From Nocardia vulneris (lineage in GTDB: Bacteria > Actinomycetota > Actinomycetes > Mycobacteriales > Mycobacteriaceae): a stretch of 64,000 bases of DNA. The first letter of the stretch is position 1. Each line of letters starts with the position of its first letter. The DNA lies in the NCBI RefSeq assembly GCF_001613425.1, contig NZ_BDCI01000036.1, positions 186,001 through 250,000 of the forward strand, given 5' to 3'. Positions 15,350 through 23,305 of the stretch are shown here, piece by piece. The position numbers and the translations under genes are program-made. The notes beneath the pieces were generated by a model. It was not told where the DNA came from. It searched no databases and saw nothing but the letters and a program-made list of their open reading frames with translations.

Positions 15350-16257
15350 GCCCCGATCACGATCAGCCCGACGCCGACCAGCGCGAGCTAGAACAGCCCG
15401 CCGCAGCCGCAGGCCAGGCCGAGACGCCGGCCGCCGCCGCGAGCAGCGAGGTGGAACTCGCCGATTCCGGCGCCGCCGATGCGACGGTCATCGACGCGGG
15501 CGCGCAGTTCGCCGCCGCCGCGTCCGGCGGCCCGGAGCCGACTCCTCGGGTCGACGAAAACGACAGTGCGGCTTCGAGTTCCGAGGCCAAGAAGCCCTTG
15601 GCGGCCGGCTTGCAGCACGGCACCGAGCCGGTGGAGACGATCGTGCACGTGCTGCGCCACGGCGAGGTGCACAACCCGAACGGGATCCTCTACGGCCGCC
15701 TGCCCGGGTTCAGCCTCTCGGTGGCGGGCCGCTCGCAGGCCGCCGCCGTCGCGCGCACGCTGGCCGACCACGACATCGCGGTGGTCATCGCGTCCCCGCT
15801 GCAGCGCGCGCAGGAGACCGCGGAACCCATTGCCGCGCAACACCAGCTGATCGTGCGCACGGACGAGAACCTGATCGAGGCGGGCAACACGTTCGAGGGC
15901 CTGCGGGTCTCGGTCGGTGACGGCGCGCTGCGCAAGCCGCGGCACTGGTGGAAGCTGCGCGACCCGTTCACCCCGTCCTGGGGCGAGCCGTACCTGCAGA
16001 TCGCGCACCGCATGCTGGCCGCGGTGAACAAGGCGCGGGTGGAGGCGGCCGGGCGCGAAGCCGTGCTCGTCTCGCACCAGCTGCCGGTCTGGACGTTGCG
16101 CCGCTTCCTGCAGGGCCAGCGGCTCTGGCACGACCCGCGGGTGCGGCAGTGCTCGCTCGCCTCGCTGACGTCGCTGGTCTACCAGGGCGACACGCTCGTC
16201 GATATCGTCTACTCCGAGCCCGCCGGTGGTTCGGATCCCGCGGTACACGGCGCATGA
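15346..16257 (+). CDS. Histidine phosphatase (phosphoglycerate mutase family) with acidic N-terminal extension
   Basis: A 303-aa protein. Residues about 95-300 form a branch-1 histidine phosphatase: LRHGEVHNPNGILYGRLPG with the phosphohistidine, SPLQRAQETAEPIA, and the second histidine in LVSHQLPVW. The first 95 residues are Ala/Glu/Asp-rich and probably disordered. Members at this locus are annotated as phosphoglycerate mutase-like (Rv0525), but the true substrate is unknown. GTG at 15346 overlaps the hemL stop by 4 bp and its own stop overlaps tlpA by 4 bp, so it belongs to the hemL-ccs transcription unit. Confidence 0.85.
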   Translation: MSPDHDQPDADQRELEQPAAAAGQAETPAAAASSEVELADSGAADATVIDAGAQFAAAASGGPEPTPRVDENDSAASSSEAKKPLAAGLQHGTEPVETIVHVLRHGEVHNPNGILYGRLPGFSLSVAGRSQAAAVARTLADHDIAVVIASPLQRAQETAEPIAAQHQLIVRTDENLIEAGNTFEGLRVSVGDGALRKPRHWWKLRDPFTPSWGEPYLQIAHRMLAAVNKARVEAAGREAVLVSHQLPVWTLRRFLQGQRLWHDPRVRQCSLASLTSLVYQGDTLVDIVYSEPAGGSDPAVHGA

Positions 16258-16895
16258 TCTCCTCCGCCGCGTTCGCCACCCCGCCTGCCCGTTCGGTCCG
16301 GCGGGTGGTTCCCGCTCTCCTCGCGTGCCTGGCCTTGATCGCCGGGGTCGCGGGTTGTGCCGGCGGTACGGACGCGGTGGCCTCGGGCGGTACCTTCGAA
16401 TTCGTCTCGCCGGGCGGCAAGACCGAGATCTTCTACGATCCGCCCGGCGCGCGCGGCACCATCGGCCCGCTGTCCGGGCCCGACCTGATGACCGCGGGCA
16501 AGACCGTCTCGGTCGCCGATTTCGCGGGCAAGGTCGTGGTGCTCAACCTGTGGGGGCAGTGGTGCGGACCCTGCCGGGCCGAGGCCCCCGCGCTCGAAAA
16601 GGTTTATGAGGCAACGAAAGACAGCGGCGTTGCCTTCCTCGGAATCAATGTCCGGGACCCGCAGCAGGACAAGGCGCAGGACTTCGTGGTCGACAACAAG
16701 GTCGGCTACCCGTCCATCTACGACCCGTCCATGCGTACGCTGCTCGCGCTCGGCGGGAACTTCCCGACCAGCGTCATCCCCACCACCCTCGTCTTGGATC
16801 GTCAGCACCGCGTCGCCGCGGTGTTCCTGCGCTCGTTGCTGGCCGACGATCTGCAACCGATCGTTCAAAAAATCGCCTCGGAGGAAGCACAGTGA
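16254..16895 (+). CDS. TlpA/ResA-like thiol-disulfide oxidoreductase lipoprotein
   Basis: A 213-aa protein. The N-terminal signal sequence ends in a lipobox (GVAGC, lipidated cysteine near residue 35). Residues about 85-210 form a thioredoxin fold with WCGPC in NLWGQWCGPCRAEAPALEKVY and the cis-proline region SVIPTTLVLD. It should sit outside the membrane and keep apocytochrome c cysteines reduced, receiving electrons from CcdA. ATGA overlap with the upstream phosphatase gene and GTGA overlap with the next small gene indicate one operon. Confidence 0.93.
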   Translation: MISSAAFATPPARSVRRVVPALLACLALIAGVAGCAGGTDAVASGGTFEFVSPGGKTEIFYDPPGARGTIGPLSGPDLMTAGKTVSVADFAGKVVVLNLWGQWCGPCRAEAPALEKVYEATKDSGVAFLGINVRDPQQDKAQDFVVDNKVGYPSIYDPSMRTLLALGGNFPTSVIPTTLVLDRQHRVAAVFLRSLLADDLQPIVQKIASEEAQ

Positions 16896-17143
16896 ATCGC
16901 GATCGCCGCACCCGTACCTTGCGTGCCTGTCGACCCCGGCAGGGGGCTCGCCGCATCGGCGGCGCCTGGGCCGTGGACGACCGGTGGAAGGGCATCGCCA
17001 CCGTACCGCGCAGCGTAGCCGCGGACTCGTTGCTCGACTTCGGCGTGCTGTTCGGCGCGACCGAGGGACCGAGCGAACCGCGCATCGTGGTGCGCGGCGA
17101 CGAAGAGCCGGTCGAGCAGACACCGGATGGTGAAAACGGGTGA
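16892..17143 (+). CDS. Small protein between tlpA and ccdA, function unknown
   Basis: An 83-aa frame: basic at the N-terminus (NRDRRTRTLRACRPRQGARR), acidic at the C-terminus (GDEEPVEQTPDGENG), without signal or TM segment. GTG at 16892 overlaps the tlpA stop by 4 bp, the same arrangement as its neighbours, and it fills the 276-bp gap before ccdA, which argues that it is real. No family recognised. Confidence 0.45.
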   Translation: MNRDRRTRTLRACRPRQGARRIGGAWAVDDRWKGIATVPRSVAADSLLDFGVLFGATEGPSEPRIVVRGDEEPVEQTPDGENG

Positions 17144-17171
17144 ATCGCGCGTCTAGCCCGGTGGCGCGGTG

Positions 17172-18005
17172 ATGGTGCTGGCCGCCGTGGGTGATTCGTT
17201 CCAGCAGACCGCGGCGACCGGGCCGTTGCTGCTGGCACTCGGCGCCTGCCTGCTGGCCGGCCTGGTGTCGTTCGCGTCGCCGTGCGTCGTGCCGCTGGTG
17301 CCCGGGTACCTGTCCTACCTGGCCGGGCTGGTCGGCGCCGAGGCACCGCCCGCGACGGTCGCGCAAGCCCAAGGGGCGCAAGGCGGTTCGGTCGCGGTCG
17401 AAAACCCCGCGCGCAGCGGGCGGATGCGGGTCGCGGGCGCGGCCGGACTGTTCGTCGCGGGCTTCACCGTGGTGTTCGTGCTCGCCACCGCCACGGTTTT
17501 CGGCGTCATCCAGACGCTCAACGTCAATCGTGAACTGCTGCAACGGATCGGCGGTGTGGTCACCATCCTGATGGGGCTGGTCTTCATCGGCCTGATCCCC
17601 GCGCTGCAGCGCGACACCAGGATGCAACCGCGCCGGCTCACCAGCATCGCGGGCGCGCCACTGCTCGGCGGCGTCTTCGCGCTCGGCTGGACGCCGTGCC
17701 TGGGCCCCACGCTGTCCGGCGTGATGGCGGTGGCCGCGGGCACCGACGGCACCACCGCCGTGCGCGGGGTGGCGCTGATCGTGGCCTACTGCCTCGGCCT
17801 CGGGCTGCCGTTCGTGATCCTCGCCTTCGGTTCGGCCAGCGCGCTGCGCGGCGTCGGCTGGCTGCGGCGCAATTCGCGCACCATCCAGGTCATCGGCGGG
17901 CTGCTGCTGGTCGCGGTGGGCGCGGCCCTGGTCACCGGGATCTGGGATCAGTTCGTCGGCTGGGTGCGCGACGCCTTCGTCTCCGAGGTGACGCTGCCGA
18001 TATGA
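17172..18005 (+). CDS. ccdA: Cytochrome c biogenesis protein CcdA
   Basis: A 277-aa, six-TM membrane thiol transporter that passes electrons from cytosolic thioredoxin to the extracytoplasmic TlpA/ResA partner. Both redox cysteines are visible, in the paired motifs SFASPCVVPLVPGYLSYLAG and FALGWTPCLGPTLSG. Starts at ATG 17172 (GTG at 17169 is also possible). Its stop overlaps the resB start (ATGA). Part of the System II cytochrome c maturation set. Confidence 0.95.
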   Translation: MVLAAVGDSFQQTAATGPLLLALGACLLAGLVSFASPCVVPLVPGYLSYLAGLVGAEAPPATVAQAQGAQGGSVAVENPARSGRMRVAGAAGLFVAGFTVVFVLATATVFGVIQTLNVNRELLQRIGGVVTILMGLVFIGLIPALQRDTRMQPRRLTSIAGAPLLGGVFALGWTPCLGPTLSGVMAVAAGTDGTTAVRGVALIVAYCLGLGLPFVILAFGSASALRGVGWLRRNSRTIQVIGGLLLVAVGAALVTGIWDQFVGWVRDAFVSEVTLPI

Positions 18006-19684
18006 GCACGAAAAGCATTGATTCGATGACGAACAGCGAGCAAGCGTCGGGCGAGCCGCCGACCGGACAGCTGCCGCCGCGGCAATCGCTGCCCGGGCGC
18101 GCGCTGGCGTTCGTGCGCAACACCTGGCGCGGTCTGACCAGCATGCGCACCGCGCTGGTGCTGCTGTTCCTGCTGGCGCTCGCCGCGATCCCCGGCGCCC
18201 TGCTGCCGCAGCGCAGCCTGAACGAGCAGAAGGTCGCCCAGTACATCGCCGACCGGCCGACGCTCGGCCCGTGGATGGACCGCTTCGAGTTGTTCGACGT
18301 GTTCGGCAGCTTCTGGTTCACGGCCATCTATGTGCTGCTGTTCATTTCGCTGGTCGGCTGCATCCTGCCGCGCTGCTTCGACCACTACCGCGCGCTGCGC
18401 ACGCCGCCGGTGCGCGCGCCGCGCAACCTGACCCGGCTGCCGCACCACTACTCCGGTACCGCCGAGCAGACGCCCGACGAGGTGGTCGCGCAGGTTCGTG
18501 CCGGGTTGCGCGGTTGGCGCACCGAGGTCCGGCCCGGCACCAAGGACGGCGAGGTCACGCTGTCCGCGGAGAAGGGCTACACCCGCGAGCTCGGCAACCT
18601 GGTCTTCCACCTCGCGCTGGTCGGACTGCTCGTCGCCATCGCGGTCGGCAAATTGTTCGGCTACGAGGGCAACGTCATCGTCATCGCGAACGACGGGCCC
18701 GGCTTCTGCACCACCTCGCCCGCCGTGTTCGACTCGTTCAAAGCGGGCAACGTCAACGACGGCACCGGCATGACGCCGATCTGCGTGCGGGTCAAGGACT
18801 TCAAGGCCGACTACCTGACCAACGGCCAGGCGGAGATGTTCACCTCGAACATCGAATACCAGGCCGAGGGCGATCTGCAGACCAACACCTGGCGGTCCAC
18901 GCGCATCCAGGTGAACCATCCGCTGCGGGTCGCGGGCGACCGGATCTATCTGCAGGGCCACGGCTACGCACCGAAATTCACCGTCACCTTCCCGAACGGG
19001 CAGACCCGCACCGAATCCATCCAGTGGCGTCCGGACGATGCGATGACCTTCCTGTCCAGCGGGGTGCTGCGGATCGACCCGCCGGGCGGCATGTACGCCA
19101 CCGACGAGGAGCGCCGCAAGAACCAGATCGCCATCGAAGGGCTGTTCGCGCCGACCGCGCTGTTCCACGGCAGCCTGATGACCTCGTCGTTCCCCGCGAT
19201 GAACGACCCGGCCGTCGCCGTCGACATCTACCGTGGCGACACCGGCCTGGACACCGGCAAGCCGCAGTCGCTGTTCGCGCTCGACACCGAACAGGTCAAG
19301 CAGGGCCGGTTGACCAAAGAAGCCAGGGTGAATCTGCGTCCCGGCGAGTCGACCAGCCTGCCCAACGGCACCAAGGTGACCTTCGACGGCGCGCAGGAGT
19401 TCGCGAACCTGCAGGTGTCGCATGATCCGGCGCAGCAGTGGGTGCTGGTGAGCGCGGTGATCATGATGCTCGGCCTGCTGGTCTCGCTGCTGGTGAAGCG
19501 GCGGCGGATCTGGGTCCGGGTCTACCCGGCCGAGAGCGCAGCCGGTACCTTGGACAAACGACGCACTGTAGTAGAGATGGGCGGGCTGGCTCGGACCGAT
19601 CAAGCGGGCTGGGGTGGCGAGTTCGATCAACTGCGGGCGCGCCTGCTGGACGGTCCGTCCGCCGCGAAGACCACGGGAGACTAG
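18002..19684 (+). CDS. resB: Cytochrome c biogenesis protein ResB (Ccs1)
   Basis: A 560-aa ResB-family protein. TM segments lie near residues 50-70, 105-125, 200-225 and 480-500, with a large extracytoplasmic domain between the third and the last. Typical segments: TSMRTALVLLFLLALAAIPG and QYIADRPTLGPWMDRFELFD. With CcsA it forms the System II heme handling and ligation complex. Overlaps ccdA by 4 bp and ends 2 bp before ccsA. Confidence 0.94.
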   Translation: MSTKSIDSMTNSEQASGEPPTGQLPPRQSLPGRALAFVRNTWRGLTSMRTALVLLFLLALAAIPGALLPQRSLNEQKVAQYIADRPTLGPWMDRFELFDVFGSFWFTAIYVLLFISLVGCILPRCFDHYRALRTPPVRAPRNLTRLPHHYSGTAEQTPDEVVAQVRAGLRGWRTEVRPGTKDGEVTLSAEKGYTRELGNLVFHLALVGLLVAIAVGKLFGYEGNVIVIANDGPGFCTTSPAVFDSFKAGNVNDGTGMTPICVRVKDFKADYLTNGQAEMFTSNIEYQAEGDLQTNTWRSTRIQVNHPLRVAGDRIYLQGHGYAPKFTVTFPNGQTRTESIQWRPDDAMTFLSSGVLRIDPPGGMYATDEERRKNQIAIEGLFAPTALFHGSLMTSSFPAMNDPAVAVDIYRGDTGLDTGKPQSLFALDTEQVKQGRLTKEARVNLRPGESTSLPNGTKVTFDGAQEFANLQVSHDPAQQWVLVSAVIMMLGLLVSLLVKRRRIWVRVYPAESAAGTLDKRRTVVEMGGLARTDQAGWGGEFDQLRARLLDGPSAAKTTGD

Positions 19685-19686
19685 AG

Positions 19687-20655
19687 ATGCCGATCAACGA
19701 GACCATCGCGCGCTACAGCGATTTCTCGTTCAAGACCGCGATCGTGGTCTACGCGCTGGTGCTCGTGCTGCTCATCTGGCAGTACGCCACCGCGCGCAGC
19801 CGTCAGGTCGCCGAGCGCGAACTCGTGTCCGTCGGTGGTCCTGCCGTCGATCCCGCCGCGCCCGGCCGGATCGCCGCCCCGCCCGCGAAGACGCTGTCCG
19901 AGCGGCTCGGCAACACGGCGTTCTCCGTGCTCGTCGTCGCGATCGTGTTGCATATCGCCTCGATCGTGCTGCGCGGCTTCGCCACCCACCGTTTCCCGCT
20001 CGGCAACATGTACGAGTTCGTCACCATGGCGACGGCCGCCGCCATCGTCATGGGTGTGCTGTTCCTGCGCGAGCAGCGGTATCGGGCGATGTGGGTGTTC
20101 CTGCTCGTCCCGGTGCTGATCCTGCTGTTCCTCGCCGGCACCGTCCTCTACGCCGACGCCGCCCCCGTGGTGCCCGCGCTGAAATCGTTCTGGCTGCCCG
20201 TGCACGTCACCATCGTCAGCATCGGCAGCGGTGTCTTCCTGTTCGCCGGCGTCGCCAGCCTGCTGTTCCTGTTCCGCCTGCGCCAGCCCGACGGCGCGGA
20301 GTCCACCGGTGTCCTCGGCGCCATCGCCCGTCGCCTCCCCGACGCCCGCACCCTGGACCGGCTCGCCTACAAAACCACCATCATCGGCTTCCCCCTCTTC
20401 GGCGCCGGCGTCATCCTCGGCGCCATCTGGGCCGAAGCCGCCTGGGGCCGCTTCTGGGGCTGGGACCCCAAAGAAACCTGCTCCTTCATCGCCTGGGTCC
20501 TCTACGCCGCCTACCTGCACGCCCGCGCCACCTCGGGCTGGCGCGACACCAAAGCCGCCTGGATCAACGTAGCCGCCTTCGTAGCCATGCTCTTCAACCT
20601 CTTCATCATCAACATGGTGATCAGCGGCCTGCACAGCTACGCCGGACTGAACTGA
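19687..20655 (+). CDS. ccsA: Cytochrome c synthase subunit CcsA/ResC
   Basis: A 322-aa polytopic protein (about eight TM segments) carrying the tryptophan-rich heme motif WGRFWGWDPKETCSF and conserved histidines. The ATG at 19687 begins just after the resB stop, with AGAG before it. It ends INMVISGLHSYAGLN. A diverged copy of this last segment occurs again at 22953-23008, on the far side of the AlbA_2 islet, so the 3' end of this gene may have been an insertion target. The present reading frame is complete. Confidence 0.95.
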   Translation: MPINETIARYSDFSFKTAIVVYALVLVLLIWQYATARSRQVAERELVSVGGPAVDPAAPGRIAAPPAKTLSERLGNTAFSVLVVAIVLHIASIVLRGFATHRFPLGNMYEFVTMATAAAIVMGVLFLREQRYRAMWVFLLVPVLILLFLAGTVLYADAAPVVPALKSFWLPVHVTIVSIGSGVFLFAGVASLLFLFRLRQPDGAESTGVLGAIARRLPDARTLDRLAYKTTIIGFPLFGAGVILGAIWAEAAWGRFWGWDPKETCSFIAWVLYAAYLHARATSGWRDTKAAWINVAAFVAMLFNLFIINMVISGLHSYAGLN

Positions 20656-20718
20656 CCGTCCGCTACCTGCATGTTCGAGTCGCCTCCATCCTCATCCGGA
20701 CCCGGCTCATCGGTCTGA

Positions 20719-20730
20719 GTACGCAGTGAG
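20719..20730 (+). repeat. 12-bp direct repeat, left copy (islet boundary candidate)
   Basis: GTACGCAGTGAG, 64 bp after the ccsA stop. The identical 12-mer is at 22834-22845, so the two copies bracket the AlbA_2 gene. Confidence 0.5.
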
Positions 20731-20885
20731 CACGCAGCGGAAACAGGCCAGCCTCGGAGGACGACACCGACCGCGAGACGGGTTGTCTAGTCCGCATTGG
20801 GCCACAGATCTGCGGATCGAGCCGGTCCGGTGCGTCCGGCGGGTCATGCGTCTACGTGGGAAGCGTTCTTTGGTTCAGGGATGAG

Positions 20886-22649
20886 TTATGAGGATGCCGC
20901 ACGCCAAGTGGCATTCTTTGAGCGTGGCACGCCGATCATCGTCACGCGCCCTTTATCTCTGAGGCTTTGTAGCACCGAAATCGCTTGACTGTAGCTTAGG
21001 CCAGTTCGCTTCTCGATTTCGGATCGAGAAACCTCATCGTCACCGAGGGCATCTAGAACCTGTTGCTGCAAGGGGGTGAGGGGGGAACTGTTTTCTGTCG
21101 CTGTCTCGATGGAACCTTTTACTTCCATCTCAATTGGAAACTCATCTTGCGTCGGAAGTCGGCCAGTGAGGTGATATGTAGCAGTGCCCCGAGTCCCCTG
21201 TTGATCGATTAGTTGCCTATCGACCAATTCCTTCAACTCGCGACTGGCGGCGCGGCTATCTTGAATGCCGGTAGCTAAGCGGTATGCACTATTGGTCATA
21301 ACCGCACCGTTTCGCATTGTGACGAGCGCAGTCATTTGCGAACGCGTCAAGGGGTGGTTGTCCAGGCTTTGGAGCCAAGCCAGTGCTTCTTCATCAAGCA
21401 GCGTATGGTTCGGAAATTCGGCGGTGAACGAAGCTATATCATCGAGAAAGCGCGGTGGTTCCATTCCGGCTTCAGTAAGGGCGACTCGCATTCTCGTAAT
21501 ACCACTACCGCGATTTTCGCAGACCATGTGGCCGTCAGCGTACGGCGTGTCTTCAAGAATCTTCAACAATGCTTTGTTGCGCGAAGATGAAACCGTATCA
21601 ACTCCCAAGCTATTTACGGCCACTGGGCCATAGAGGCCCCCGGGATTGCGGATTACAAGCCTGTCGGGGTACATCTCGACCTGGACCTGCATACCTCTGG
21701 CATGCTCCGAATAGTCTCGGTGCACGAGGGCGTTGACCAGGGCTTCGCGGAGGACTTCCTCTGGGTACTCCCATTCATCCACGCGGTATATCCCAGTGAC
21801 GATGCTACGGCGCTTCATATTTCTCTTGAGAAGTCGTATGCATTCGCTGACCATTACAGGAATAGGTCCGTCTATAGCTCGGTTTTCCGTGAATCGCTCG
21901 CCGACTCTACCAAGTATCCCTGGCTCGCTCGTGGGGTATGCGACGAATGTTAGATCAAGTTGTGGCTCGTAAGTCTGAGGATACTCGCCGAACGCGAGTA
22001 AACCAGCTAAAGTCGGTACGACAATTCCCTTGTGCTCTTTGACGACGTTGAGCATCGTAAGCGCCCGAATGTCATCCACGCGACGAAAGATATCGCCCTT
22101 TGTTTCTCGTACTCGACGCAAAAACGACGAGAGTATTTCTTCATTCAGATCGGATAGTGACGCCGATTCTATTGGCGTGGTGTCATATCTAGGTTCCGTT
22201 CGATTGGAAAGTAGAACCGAAACTTCATAGTCTGTGAACTTGCGATCGCCGTCGGCTACGCGAATTCGTGATCCAGAGTATGGTCCAAGATTCCTTTTGT
22301 AGCAAGGGCGTTGATCTCGTGGTGTGGGAGGAATGTAGCTGGTGATAACGGACTTGCCCTCGACTTGTACCGTGCAGATCTCGGATCGGACCGGTGGTTC
22401 CATCTCGGAACAAACAGCCGCCAATTGAGATTCAATTTGTGCGGGATCTTCAACTCCGACGATCCTGAAACTCCTCTTCTCGTCGACTCCTAGGACTATC
22501 CATCCGCCTTGGGCATTCGCGAGTGCGCTAATGCTTTCCCACATGGTATGCGGGAATCCGCGCTGGGATTTCTTGATCTCGCATGTGCTGTGATCGCCAC
22601 CGAGGCTTCTGCAATCCTCCAGTAGCACCTCCAGCTCTATGACGTCCAT
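20886..22649 (-). CDS. AlbA_2 (Schlafen-type) DNA-binding/ATPase-like regulator, COG2865 type
   Basis: A 587-aa protein. The AlbA_2 domain spans residues about 15-140 (CEIKKSQRGFPHTMWESISA, ANAQGGWIVLGV). A HATPase_c_4-like region at about 290-410 contains EEVLREALVNALVHRDYS and DRLVIRNPGGLYG. A C-terminal winged helix at about 525-585 contains SRSEIEKRTGLSYSQAISVL. Proteins of this kind are annotated as predicted transcriptional regulators or RecG-like ATP-binding proteins, and some occur in defence islands. AGGAGG precedes the ATG at 22649. Base composition is clearly more A/T-rich than the neighbours, with many codons ending in A or T, indicating transfer. A 27-bp palindrome lies 79 bp upstream. 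It is the only gene of the islet; no integrase is visible. Confidence 0.85.
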   Translation of the reverse strand: MDVIELEVLLEDCRSLGGDHSTCEIKKSQRGFPHTMWESISALANAQGGWIVLGVDEKRSFRIVGVEDPAQIESQLAAVCSEMEPPVRSEICTVQVEGKSVITSYIPPTPRDQRPCYKRNLGPYSGSRIRVADGDRKFTDYEVSVLLSNRTEPRYDTTPIESASLSDLNEEILSSFLRRVRETKGDIFRRVDDIRALTMLNVVKEHKGIVVPTLAGLLAFGEYPQTYEPQLDLTFVAYPTSEPGILGRVGERFTENRAIDGPIPVMVSECIRLLKRNMKRRSIVTGIYRVDEWEYPEEVLREALVNALVHRDYSEHARGMQVQVEMYPDRLVIRNPGGLYGPVAVNSLGVDTVSSSRNKALLKILEDTPYADGHMVCENRGSGITRMRVALTEAGMEPPRFLDDIASFTAEFPNHTLLDEEALAWLQSLDNHPLTRSQMTALVTMRNGAVMTNSAYRLATGIQDSRAASRELKELVDRQLIDQQGTRGTATYHLTGRLPTQDEFPIEMEVKGSIETATENSSPLTPLQQQVLDALGDDEVSRSEIEKRTGLSYSQAISVLQSLRDKGRVTMIGVPRSKNATWRAASS

Positions 22650-22727
22650 GTGCCTCCTGCGCCGCGACCCTCCGATAGGGTCAAACGTTACCGTCTAGCT
22701 GTAATGATGCTATCTGTAGACACCATC

Positions 22728-22754
22728 GCTCGTCTGTAGAGTCTACAGACGAGC
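22728..22754. promoter_or_regulatory. 27-bp perfect palindrome upstream of the AlbA_2 gene (probable operator)
   Basis: Arms GCTCGTCTGTAGA (22728-22740) and TCTACAGACGAGC (22742-22754) flank a single G. TCTGTAGA also occurs 20 bp to the left (22713-22720), giving a half-site at two-turn spacing. It lies in the promoter region of the leftward AlbA_2 gene. A one-base loop makes an RNA terminator unlikely and a protein-binding site more likely. Confidence 0.6.
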
Positions 22755-22833
22755 AACTGTCGGCTCTTACGGCCTTCTGTTGGTCTATAGATGTCGTCTA
22801 TTGGCTTCCGTTGGCATCCAGCCTGTCGCCTCG

Positions 22834-22845
22834 GTACGCAGTGAG
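22834..22845 (+). repeat. 12-bp direct repeat, right copy (islet boundary candidate)
   Basis: GTACGCAGTGAG, identical to 20719-20730. It is followed by an imperfect reverse complement (TGCGTAC), giving a short dyad GTACGCA-GTGAG-TGCGTAC. Confidence 0.5.
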
Positions 22846-22952
22846 TGCGTACCGCGCCCAACTGACCCCGCATCGGCAACGATCCAAACCTGATTGGTCA
22901 CGCCAAACCATCAGCGCCATCAGCGTCCCGATGATCCAAACGCCGAGAGCGG

Positions 22953-23008
22953 TGTTCACCGTCAACATGGTGATCTCGGGCCTGTGCTCCTACGCGGGTC
23001 TGAACTAG
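22953..23008 (+). pseudogene. Duplicated, diverged 3' end of ccsA
   Basis: Read in frame to the TAG at 23006, the segment ends VFTVNMVISGLCSYAGLN, against the true CcsA end LFIINMVISGLHSYAGLN. Over the last 47 bp, 36 positions match 20609-20655, and most differences are synonymous (AGC/TCG, GCC/GCG, GGA/GGT). That pattern comes from a coding relative, not from chance. Upstream of 22950 the similarity stops. It marks the right edge of the islet and is best read as a ccsA tail left after recombination at the gene's 3' end. Confidence 0.75.
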
Positions 23009-23245
23009 TCGTTCCAGCCTCCGGCTAGCCGATCCCCGGCTCAGCGACTTCGTCTGTCGCGGGGTCCTATCGAGGTTTTCGACGGGTCGCATAGCGACTT
23101 GCCGTGGGCGCGCCGGGATTCGGTGTGGGCGGTCTGTGATGACTGGGGTGGCCCCTCGGTGTGGGCGGGCAGATGGGGCGGGTGAGCGTTTGGGATATGG
23201 GGTTGAGGGCTTTGGGTATTGGGGCGCTCGGGGGTGGGGCATAGG

Positions 23246-23267
23246 TTGTTTCTGGTAACGGAAACAA
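23246..23267. promoter_or_regulatory. 22-bp dyad upstream of the LLM oxidoreductase gene
   Basis: Perfect 7-bp arms TTGTTTC and GAAACAA separated by 8 bp, with further partial symmetry inside (18 of 22 positions). It ends 38 bp before the GTG at 23306. The rest of 23009-23245 is G-rich DNA without a convincing gene. Size and symmetry suit a TetR-family operator; no regulator gene is adjacent. Confidence 0.45.
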
Positions 23268-23305
23268 GGGTGCTGGGTGGTGCTCGGTACTGGATGGGAT
23301 GAGCT

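Noticed and set aside
13939..16257. 772-aa frame suggesting a larger phosphatase fusion
   Set aside because: The part before 15346 is an out-of-frame shadow of hemL. The real gene starts at the GTG overlapping the hemL stop.
20797..20988. 63-aa plus-strand frame at the islet edge
   Set aside because: It overlaps the 3' end of the AlbA_2 gene in antisense and shows no motif.
22811..23008. 65-aa protein ending in a CcsA-like tail
   Set aside because: Only the last 18 residues resemble CcsA; the rest lacks similarity and a ribosome-binding site. Treated as a relic of the ccsA end, not a gene.
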